DNA from: a virus
DNA: 24,515 nucleotides
Virus record (IMG/VR): IMGVR_UViG_3300028610_001825
Coordinates: 1-24,515 of that record
Strand: one strand, 5' to 3'
Shown: positions 5,102 through 12,689 of the stretch, in pieces
Layout of the letters: every line of letters starts with the position of its first letter
How positions within the stretch are numbered: position 1 is the first letter of the stretch
The notes under the pieces: generated by a model
Databases searched by the model: none
Told to the model about the DNA's origin: nothing
Seen by the model: the letters and a program-made list of their open reading frames with translations, nothing else
Position numbers and translations under genes: made by a program

Positions 5102-7453
5102 ATGAGCAAAGATTTCCCCCAGCCGATCTGTGAACAGATCTGGAACCGTAAATACCGTCTGACCACTCCTAACCCTGACATCGCTGATGATGTGTGTGTT
5201 GCCAGCACTTGGGACCGTATCGCACAGGCATGTGCCGCTGCTGGCCCTGAAGATATGCAGGTTCCTAACGCAATCGATTTCTACAGTATCCTGGAGGACT
5301 TCAAGTTTCTCCCGGCTGGTCGTATCACTGCTGGTGCAGGGTCTGGCCGCAATGTCACGCTGTTCAACTGCTATGTCATGGGCCAGGTTCCCGATGATAT
5401 CGGTGGGATCTTCGAATCGCTACGGGAAGCTGCTCTCACCATGCAGCAAGGTGGTGGCATCGGTTACGACTTCAGCAACCTGCGTCCTGCTGGTTCACCT
5501 GTGAAAGGTGTCGACGCTGATGCTTCGGGTCCACTAAGTTTCATGGATGTCTGGGACGCCATGTGCAAGACAATTATGAGTGCTGGCTATCGTCGTGGGG
5601 CCATGATGGCTACCATGCGGTGTGATCACCCGGACATCGAGGATTTCATCACCGCCAAGCAGGAGAAGACCAGGCTTCGTATGTTTAATATGTCGGTAAT
5701 GTGCTCCAACGCTTTCATGGAGGCAGTCAAAAACAATGCTCGTTGGGATCTGGTCCACGAGAAGCCCCCCGCAGTAATGGGAGATACCATCTTCAGTGGT
5801 GATAAACCTTTGTACGTACACAAGATCATCAGTGCCCGTGGCTTGTGGCGTCTCATCATGCAGTCCACCTACAATTATGCTGAGCCAGGCGTTCTGTTTA
5901 TTGATACAATAAACCAGATGAATAACCTCTGGTACGCTGAAGAAATCACTGCCACAAATCCGTGTGGCGAACAGCCGTTGCCTCCTTACGGTGCTTGTTT
6001 ACTTGGCTCGATCAACCTCACCAAAATGGTAGAGGATGTCTTTACTCACCCATGGATTAACTGGAACAAGATTAGCAAAACAGCTACTATCGCTGTCCGA
6101 ATGTTGGACACTGTTATTGATATGTCCAACTTCCCTCTACCTCAACAGCAAGAGGAAGCTCTGTACAAACGTCGAATGGGTATTGGCATTACTGGGTTGG
6201 CAGATATGTTATTCATGATGGGTAAACAGTACGGTTCAAAAGATGCAGCCGAAACTACAAGACAGGTCATGGAGACTATCACTATTGCTTGCTATGAGGA
6301 GTCCATCAAAATGGCTATGAGATATGGACCTTGCCCAGCTACTGCTACCCTGGAGCAACGCAAGCAGTATATTCAGTCTGGCTTTATGGAAAACATACCT
6401 CCACATATTCGTGACGGCATCATTACCTACGGTATCCGCAACTCCCATCTAATCTCGATCGCACCCACCGGCACCATCTCGATGTTCGCTGGCAATGTGT
6501 CATCAGGGATCGAGCCCATCTTCGCGGCAGAATATATTCGCAAGATCCTGGACGATGATGGGGTCACCTCCAAGACAGAAATGGTCCAAGATTACGCTGT
6601 GCATCTGCTCGCCAACATGACAGAAGAGACCAAGTTCTCCAAGCAGCACTATATGGATAGACTGGTCACAGCTCAGACGCTGACACCTGCTGATCACCTC
6701 GTCATGTTGCAGGCTGTTCAGCCTTGGGTCGACTCCTCCATCTCAAAGACAATCAACTGTCCTGAAGACATTACCTTCGAGAATTTCGAAGCAATTTACA
6801 TGAACGCCTACGACCATAACCTCAAGGGATGCACAACTTACCGCCCGAACGCTGTCACCGGCTCTGTGCTGTCCGTGGAGGGCCCTGCTGAGCCAGAGCC
6901 TACGCCTGTGACCGAGGATGAGACCCCGGTCCTGTGGCACCCCATCACTGAGCCCATGGAGAGACCCAAGAATCTGAAGGGAACCACCTATAAACTGAAG
7001 TGGGACAAGACAAGCTTCTACGTCACCATCAATGACTCTGTGGATGACCACGGAAATGTGATCCCTTTCGAGGTCTTCATTAATTCAGCAGAGATGGCGA
7101 ACCTTCAGTGGACTGTGGCTCTGACCCGGATGATCTCGGCAGTGTACCGCAGAGGAGGTGACGTTGCTTTCGTCGGTGAGGAACTCAAGCGTATCTCGGA
7201 TCCCAGCGGAGGCTTCTGGGTGGATGGGAAATATGTACCTTCCTTCGTTGCCCTTCTTGGGCAAACCATCATGAACCATCTAGATGGCTTAGAGCGTAAA
7301 GAGGAAGAGTACGACATAGCATCACTATTTGATACTCTTGAGGAGCCTGTGCTCAAACCTTTTGACAAGTGTCGGGAGTGCTATGAGTATTCTATGGTTA
7401 CCTCTGGTGGTTGTGAGACCTGTACAAGCTGTGGCTATTCCAAGTGCGGCTAA
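5102..7453 (+). CDS. nrdJ: Class II (adenosylcobalamin-dependent) ribonucleotide reductase
   Basis: This 783-aa enzyme reduces ribonucleotides to deoxyribonucleotides for phage DNA synthesis. NPCGEQ at ~286-291 gives the radical cysteine C288 with N286 and E290. C90 (in TLFNCYVMG) and C299 (in YGACLLGSINL) form the redox pair, and the 11-residue gap C288-C299 is the class II spacing. QQGGGIGYDFSNLRP (~115-129) and ISIAPTGTIS are further family motifs. A TSCPD-type domain lies at ~625-730, and six cysteines fill the last ~30 residues, as expected for the C-terminal zinc/redox tail. No small subunit gene is adjacent, consistent with class II. Cofactor need implies a host that makes or imports B12. 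I see no thioredoxin gene in the window, so host thioredoxin would be the reductant. Confidence 0.93.
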   Translation: MSKDFPQPICEQIWNRKYRLTTPNPDIADDVCVASTWDRIAQACAAAGPEDMQVPNAIDFYSILEDFKFLPAGRITAGAGSGRNVTLFNCYVMGQVPDDIGGIFESLREAALTMQQGGGIGYDFSNLRPAGSPVKGVDADASGPLSFMDVWDAMCKTIMSAGYRRGAMMATMRCDHPDIEDFITAKQEKTRLRMFNMSVMCSNAFMEAVKNNARWDLVHEKPPAVMGDTIFSGDKPLYVHKIISARGLWRLIMQSTYNYAEPGVLFIDTINQMNNLWYAEEITATNPCGEQPLPPYGACLLGSINLTKMVEDVFTHPWINWNKISKTATIAVRMLDTVIDMSNFPLPQQQEEALYKRRMGIGITGLADMLFMMGKQYGSKDAAETTRQVMETITIACYEESIKMAMRYGPCPATATLEQRKQYIQSGFMENIPPHIRDGIITYGIRNSHLISIAPTGTISMFAGNVSSGIEPIFAAEYIRKILDDDGVTSKTEMVQDYAVHLLANMTEETKFSKQHYMDRLVTAQTLTPADHLVMLQAVQPWVDSSISKTINCPEDITFENFEAIYMNAYDHNLKGCTTYRPNAVTGSVLSVEGPAEPEPTPVTEDETPVLWHPITEPMERPKNLKGTTYKLKWDKTSFYVTINDSVDDHGNVIPFEVFINSAEMANLQWTVALTRMISAVYRRGGDVAFVGEELKRISDPSGGFWVDGKYVPSFVALLGQTIMNHLDGLERKEEEYDIASLFDTLEEPVLKPFDKCRECYEYSMVTSGGCETCTSCGYSKCG

Positions 7454-7480
7454 ACCAACAAGAAGAAAGGAGGTCGCCAA

Positions 7481-8761
7481 ATGGGGCTTAATAAAGAACA
7501 ACAACGGAGCTTCATGGACGTGATCAGGTTCATTAACGATCCGACCCAGCAGTATATGTCACTTTCTGGTGGTGCAGGAACCGGTAAGACTTATTTCATC
7601 GCCCAGGTTGCCAAGGGAATACTTCGACACAAGGAGAAACACTCGCCTCTTCACACGGTGGCCGTCACTGCAACAACCAACAAGGCAGTAGCAGTCATCT
7701 CCGAAGCGATCGGTGATATGATCAGCGAGGTGGAGACGGTCTATTCATTCATGAACCTCCGGGTCAGCGAGAATTACAGCACCGGTGCTATCAAAATCGT
7801 ACCCACCAAGACATGGTGCGTCCACTCCGGTACGTTGTTGATCATTGATGAGTGCTCCATGATCAACAAAGAACTATGCAGATGGTTGGAGAAGGGTCTG
7901 GACTCTACCTGCAAGGTGCTTCTCGTTGGAGACAAAAATCAGTTAGCTCCCATCAAGGAGGAACTATCCCCTATTTACACCCAGGGTTACCCGATCTCCA
8001 CATTGACTATACCTGTACGTAATGCTGAGCAACCTGCTCTGATGGCGCTGTGTAACCAGGTTCGTCGAACCGTGGAGACTGGGATATTTACCCCCATCAT
8101 TGAGATTCCTGGTGTGATAGACTTGATCGATGGAACACAACTAAAGGGTATCTTGGAGCGAGAGTATAGCCAGGAGGATCCGAGCAGACGTGTGCTGTCG
8201 TACACCAATAGACGAGTCATCGAGTATAATACCCATATCCGGGGGCTGCGTGGATACTCTGCCCCTTTCGAACCTGGAGAGATTTTATCGAACAACTCTG
8301 CAACCAATGGTTCAGGATCAAACTCCAACACACTGTATACCGATCAACTCGTTCGAGTATTACAGATCACAGACGATTCGGAAGATCATGATGTTGTACG
8401 AGGCTACAAAGTTCGTACTATAACCATGGAAGTTGAAGACCTGACCATTGGAACTCAGTATACGATCACCTGCTTTGCAGATATAAACGACCGTGCTGAT
8501 GTGTTGAAGTATTATTCCTCCCAGAAGAGATGGGATAAGTACTTTCAAATCAAGAGCGGCTTCCCCGACCTTCGGTCGGTCGCCGCCTCGACTATTCACA
8601 AAGCCCAGGGGTCTACTTATGATTCCGTAATCGTCGACCTCAGTGACATCGGTCGGTGTACCATCAAGTCTCAGACCGCTCGAATGCAATACGTTGCTCT
8701 GAGTCGTCCCAAGACCCGGCTCTATATCCGTGGCCATCTCCCAGCGAGGTACTTCCAGTAA
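7481..8761 (+). CDS. Dda/RecD-like superfamily 1B DNA helicase
   Basis: This 426-aa protein is a 5'-3' helicase-type ATPase. Walker A is GGAGTGKT (residues 30-37) and Walker B DECS (123-126). Motif III is LLVGDKNQLAPI (~147-158), the UvrD-like motif V is STIHKAQGSTYDSVIVDL (~373-390), and motif VI is QYVALSRPKTRLYI (~405-418). Length and motif order match the phage T4 Dda family; N4 also has a Dda-like helicase in its replication block. A strong AAGGAGGT precedes the ATG. Its TAA overlaps the DNA polymerase start (TAATG, 8759-8763), tying production of helicase and polymerase together. It probably unwinds forks or removes bound proteins during replication. Confidence 0.93.
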   Translation: MGLNKEQQRSFMDVIRFINDPTQQYMSLSGGAGTGKTYFIAQVAKGILRHKEKHSPLHTVAVTATTNKAVAVISEAIGDMISEVETVYSFMNLRVSENYSTGAIKIVPTKTWCVHSGTLLIIDECSMINKELCRWLEKGLDSTCKVLLVGDKNQLAPIKEELSPIYTQGYPISTLTIPVRNAEQPALMALCNQVRRTVETGIFTPIIEIPGVIDLIDGTQLKGILEREYSQEDPSRRVLSYTNRRVIEYNTHIRGLRGYSAPFEPGEILSNNSATNGSGSNSNTLYTDQLVRVLQITDDSEDHDVVRGYKVRTITMEVEDLTIGTQYTITCFADINDRADVLKYYSSQKRWDKYFQIKSGFPDLRSVAASTIHKAQGSTYDSVIVDLSDIGRCTIKSQTARMQYVALSRPKTRLYIRGHLPARYFQ

Positions 8762-11418
8762 TGAAGCACATAACCGTTGGCGGTACTGGTAATGCACCGG
8801 AAATTGCCTTCCTGTGTCCTAGAATTCAAGGCGCGGAGGTGGAGAAGCACTACTATAAGCCCCACCTTGTCACTTTGGCTCAGGACGTAATGGTGTGCGA
8901 CCTCTTCCTAGATCGAACCAAGAAGAAAACTTCAGCCGCACTCATCAAGGAATACCTCAACGATTTGATACCAGAACTACTGGCCAAAAACATCAAGCTT
9001 CTTGTTGTCACCCATCCAGACTACTTCAAGGTTCTGACCAAGAAGTCCAAGACGGATGCAACGATTGGGGATATCGTCACGACGGTTGTCCCTGGTCTAT
9101 TCGCGACCTACTGCCCGAACTACGGGCGGGTGTTCTATGATCCCGATAAAATCAAGGCAAAGATAGCCTTGGCATTGGGATCTGTGAGTCGCTGGATGGG
9201 TGGCAACGACGTAAGTGTTGGCTCAGACATCATCAAATATGTCCAATACCCTCAGACGGATAAGGCCATCCTGGGGTGGATCAAAACCCTCCAAGAGATG
9301 GACTGCGATCTGACCTGTGACATCGAAGGTTTCTCTCTGAAGCACTACGACTCGGGCATTGGAACCATCACCTTCTGCTGGAATAAGGGGGAGGGGGTGG
9401 CGTTCCCTGTCGATTACCAGGCCACCACCCCAACCGAAGATAACCCGAAGACAGTGGGCAAGTGTACCCCCAATCCCGTGGTTCGAGCAGCTCTTCGAGA
9501 GTTTTTTGAGAACTTCCAGAGGAAGATGATTTATCACAATATCTGCTACGACGTTTACGTCCTGGTCTATCAGCTTTTCATGGACCATCTACTAGACCAA
9601 GAAGGTCTGCTGTATGGGCTGGACGTAATGTTGAGGGACTGGGACTGTACCCAGTTGATCACATATCTGGCAACCAATTCATGTGCTGGCAACGAACTGG
9701 GGCTCAAGGTCCAGGCCCAGGCATTCGCCGGAAACTATGCACAGGAAGATGTACATGACATCACGCTAATCCCGCTGGACAAGTTGCTCAAGTACAATCT
9801 GACTGATGGACTTTCCACTTGGTACGTCTACCAGAAAAACCAACCCATCATGATCGCTGATCAACAGGAAGATATATATCTCAAGATATTCAAACCGGCT
9901 GCTAAGGATATCATCCAGATGCAGCTCACTGGTTTGCCAATCAACATGACCAAGGTCATAGCCCTGGATAAAAAACTCCAGGCTGAGTCAGATATACTCC
10001 TCAGCAGAATGAATGCCCTAAAGACAGTACAGGATTACATGTATATTCTGGGGGATGATGTAGTCGCAGCCAAGAATATTAAACTCAAGAAAAAACAGAT
10101 TACCCGAGCTGATCTGGGTAAAACCAAAGATACTGTGATCGAGTTTAATCCTGGTAGTCCTCAGCAGCTCCAGCGTTTATTGTACTCCGAGGATTTTCTC
10201 GGTCTGCCTGTGTTGGATCTGACTGACACAAAACTACCTGCCACTGGCGCAGATACTCTTGAGAAACTCATCAACCACACAAAAGATCCTGAGGTGATTG
10301 AGCTGCTCAACTTGTTGATCCAGTTCAAGGCATCTGCGATCATCCTGTCTACGTTCCTGCCAGCCTTCCTCAAGGCTCAGCTTGGAGACGATGGCTGGCA
10401 CTATCTGTTTGGAAGCTTCAGACTGGGTGGTACAGCTTCGGGCAGGCTCAGCTCTGCCAATCCCAACCTCCAGAATATTCCTTCCTCTGGTTCAACCAAG
10501 ATCAAAATGAGACTGGCGAAGCTCATCAAGGAGTGCATCGAAGCACCACCTGGCTGGCTCTTCGTCGGTTTGGATTTCGACTCACTGGAAGACAAGATCT
10601 CGGCAGTCACCACCAAGGATCCCATGAAGATCAAGGTGTACTCCGATGGGTATGACGGTCACTGCCTTCGGGCGTTTGGCTACTTCAAGGATGAGATGCC
10701 TGATATCGTGGACACGGTTGCAAGCATCAACTCGATCAAGACCAAGTACCCTGACCAACGCCAGAAAAGCAAGGTACCTACCTTTGCTCTAACCTACGAT
10801 GGAACCTTCGTAACACTCATGAAAAACGTCGGGCTCAGTGAGGTAGTAGCCAAGTCAATCGAAAAAGCTTACCACGAGATGTACGCCGTCTCTGATGCCT
10901 GGGTCGCAGACAAGATCCAACAGGCGTCGAAGGACGGGTACATCACTGTAGCGTTCGGGTTGAGGCTGAGAACACCCCTGCTGAAACAGGTGGTGCTCGG
11001 TACCAGCAAGACACCTCATGAAGCTGCGTCAGAGGGCCGTACAGCGGGCAATGCCCTCGGGCAGTCCTGGTGCATGTTGAACAGCCGTGCAGGCTCAGAG
11101 TTCATGGGGATCGTCCGTGCGGGTGAATACAAGCTGGACATCAAACCATGTGCCCAGATCCACGATGCAGGGTACTTCCTCATTCGGGACAACATGAAGG
11201 TGTTAAGGTATACCAACGACCATCTCGCCAAGGCAGTGTCTTGGCAAGAGGATCCGCTCATCCGAAATGAGCACATCTCCATGAGCGGTGAGCTGGATGT
11301 GTACTACCCGAATTGGAACCATGGCATGACAATACCTAACCATGCCACGGAACCTGACATCAACATACTCACTAGAAAACATATGGAGGTGCTCAATGGC
11401 ATCAAGTCAGACAGTTGA
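8761..11418 (+). CDS. Family A DNA polymerase with 3'-5' exonuclease and UDG-like N-terminus
   Basis: 885 aa. The start at 8761 is chosen because it overlaps the helicase stop (TAATG) and has GAGGT at 8746-8750; an upstream in-frame ATG at 8656 lies inside the helicase gene. Residues 1-~150 resemble a degenerate uracil-DNA-glycosylase fold (see findings). The exonuclease domain is intact: D187/E189 (CDIEGF), N260/D264 (HNICYD) and Y345/D349 (YNLTD). The polymerase domain shows GRLSSANPNLQNIPS, motif A D605 (LDFDSLEDK), motif B R667/K671/F675/Y679 with Pol I spacing, and motif C H801-D802. Motif C reads HDAGYF, so the usual HDE glutamate is alanine, and the usual Gly after Tyr in motif B is Asp680. 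It should be the replicative polymerase. Confidence 0.94.
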   Translation: MKHITVGGTGNAPEIAFLCPRIQGAEVEKHYYKPHLVTLAQDVMVCDLFLDRTKKKTSAALIKEYLNDLIPELLAKNIKLLVVTHPDYFKVLTKKSKTDATIGDIVTTVVPGLFATYCPNYGRVFYDPDKIKAKIALALGSVSRWMGGNDVSVGSDIIKYVQYPQTDKAILGWIKTLQEMDCDLTCDIEGFSLKHYDSGIGTITFCWNKGEGVAFPVDYQATTPTEDNPKTVGKCTPNPVVRAALREFFENFQRKMIYHNICYDVYVLVYQLFMDHLLDQEGLLYGLDVMLRDWDCTQLITYLATNSCAGNELGLKVQAQAFAGNYAQEDVHDITLIPLDKLLKYNLTDGLSTWYVYQKNQPIMIADQQEDIYLKIFKPAAKDIIQMQLTGLPINMTKVIALDKKLQAESDILLSRMNALKTVQDYMYILGDDVVAAKNIKLKKKQITRADLGKTKDTVIEFNPGSPQQLQRLLYSEDFLGLPVLDLTDTKLPATGADTLEKLINHTKDPEVIELLNLLIQFKASAIILSTFLPAFLKAQLGDDGWHYLFGSFRLGGTASGRLSSANPNLQNIPSSGSTKIKMRLAKLIKECIEAPPGWLFVGLDFDSLEDKISAVTTKDPMKIKVYSDGYDGHCLRAFGYFKDEMPDIVDTVASINSIKTKYPDQRQKSKVPTFALTYDGTFVTLMKNVGLSEVVAKSIEKAYHEMYAVSDAWVADKIQQASKDGYITVAFGLRLRTPLLKQVVLGTSKTPHEAASEGRTAGNALGQSWCMLNSRAGSEFMGIVRAGEYKLDIKPCAQIHDAGYFLIRDNMKVLRYTNDHLAKAVSWQEDPLIRNEHISMSGELDVYYPNWNHGMTIPNHATEPDINILTRKHMEVLNGIKSDS

Positions 11419-11638
11419 GGTTGAGGAAGCTCGGCGCTCAATCATTTTCACAGACGGTCAGCGGCTCGAACTCAGCAACGTAACCGCCTTCAACGCTTCC
11501 GGTACATGGCTGCGGCTTTGGTCGGATGAGGGATACATTGTCGTGAATCCCAAGAAGATCCTGTATCACATGATCCAGAAGAACCCTCGGCAGAACGAGG
11601 CCGATGATATGGCCGCTCTGAACGTCGCAGGAATTTAA
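11396..11638 (+). CDS. Small hypothetical protein overlapping polymerase 3' end (80 aa)
   Basis: The 80-aa product is not recognised. It begins inside the last 23 bases of the polymerase gene, with GGAGG at 11385-11389 giving proper spacing to the ATG at 11396; an in-frame ATG at 11342 has no comparable site. The sequence shows a compact beta fold (IIFTDGQRLELSNVTAF, then TWLRLWSDEGYIVVNPKKILYHMI), reminiscent of a small SH3-like or LSm-like barrel, followed by a charged tail. There is no membrane segment. Its place between polymerase and nuclease suggests a replication accessory protein, which is inference. Confidence 0.68.
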   Translation: MASSQTVEVEEARRSIIFTDGQRLELSNVTAFNASGTWLRLWSDEGYIVVNPKKILYHMIQKNPRQNEADDMAALNVAGI

Positions 11639-11666
11639 CTTACCCAGCTCACCGAGAGGAGCCATT

Positions 11667-12668
11667 ATGAAAATCACAAATGAGCACATGATCGACCTAC
11701 CCATCGCGGTCTGGTTGATGCAGGACGGCTACAAGTCCGGCGCTGCTGATGCTCCTCCCGGTGAGCTGATCTCTGTCACCACCCTGATGAAGCCGACCAA
11801 GCAGCTCATCCTGAAGCGCCAGGTCGACACAAAGATGGAGACGATCGACGTTTCCGAGATGGTGGCTCGTCGTATGGGCCACAGTCTACATGACTCCATC
11901 GAGCGTGCATGGACTGAGGGAAACTGGCAGGCATCTATGCGGGCGCTGCACTACCCCCAACGAGTCATCGACACCATCAAGATCAACCCGGAACCTGGTA
12001 CCCTGAAGAAGGACGACATCCCCATCTATCTGGAAATGCGTGGCTTCAAACAGTTCATGGGCCTGGTTATCACAGGTCAGATGGATTTCCTGATCGGCAC
12101 ATCCTATCGGGACTTCAAGACCACCAGCACATTCGCTTGGACCTCCACCAACAAAGATGATGATTACATCCTTCAGGGGAGTCTCTACCGATGGATCATG
12201 CCGGAGTATATCAAGAACGATGTCATGCGGATCGAGTTTATCTTCACGGATTGGCTCAAGTACCGTGCCAGAGTGGATCCGAAATACCCACAGGCCAAGG
12301 TAGCTCACCGAGAGTTTCCTTTGATGAGTCTGGCTGCTACCGAACAGTGGGTCATCGACAAGATCGCTGACATCAAAAGGAACGTCGGCAAATCCCAGGA
12401 CGACATGGCTCCCTGCACTGACAAGGAGATGTGGCGTGGGGATGACACCTACAAGTACTACCTCCGAGAGGAGACTGCGAAGGCTGGTGGTCGATGCACG
12501 AAACGATTCACCTCTGCCTCTGATGCTGAGCGTCATCGCCAGACGAAAGGTAAAGGCGTAGTGGTCACGGCATATGGGGAGGTGAAGGCATGTACATATT
12601 GCCCTGCTTTCTCGGTCTGTGAACAACGCAAAAACTACTTCAAGGATGACGGACAGTCTATCCAGTAG
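11667..12668 (+). CDS. PD-(D/E)XK exonuclease of the RecB/Cas4 type with Cys cluster
   Basis: This 333-aa nuclease contains the PD-(D/E)XK core: H75 in HSLHDSIE, E123 in YLEMRG, D140 in GQMDFLIG, D149 and K151 in RDFKTT, and Q170/Y174 of motif QxxxY. C250 (PCTDKEMW) together with C309, C312 and C318 (CTYCPAFSVC) has the layout of the 4Fe-4S staple of Cas4/AddB nucleases, so an iron-sulfur cluster is likely. GAGAGGAG precedes the ATG. It follows the DNA polymerase gene, a place where N4 encodes replication/recombination exonuclease functions. It probably resects double-stranded DNA ends or processes replication intermediates. Polarity cannot be read from the sequence. Confidence 0.88.
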   Translation: MKITNEHMIDLPIAVWLMQDGYKSGAADAPPGELISVTTLMKPTKQLILKRQVDTKMETIDVSEMVARRMGHSLHDSIERAWTEGNWQASMRALHYPQRVIDTIKINPEPGTLKKDDIPIYLEMRGFKQFMGLVITGQMDFLIGTSYRDFKTTSTFAWTSTNKDDDYILQGSLYRWIMPEYIKNDVMRIEFIFTDWLKYRARVDPKYPQAKVAHREFPLMSLAATEQWVIDKIADIKRNVGKSQDDMAPCTDKEMWRGDDTYKYYLREETAKAGGRCTKRFTSASDAERHRQTKGKGVVVTAYGEVKACTYCPAFSVCEQRKNYFKDDGQSIQ

Positions 12669-12689
12669 CAACTCATGATGGGGATACCT

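Noticed and set aside
8656-8760. N-terminal extension of the DNA polymerase
   Set aside because: It lies within the last part of the helicase gene in another frame; the start at 8761 has the TAATG overlap and a ribosome site.
11886-12671. Minus-strand 261-aa ORF opposite the nuclease gene
   Set aside because: Antisense shadow; the plus frame has an intact PD-(D/E)XK core and ribosome site.
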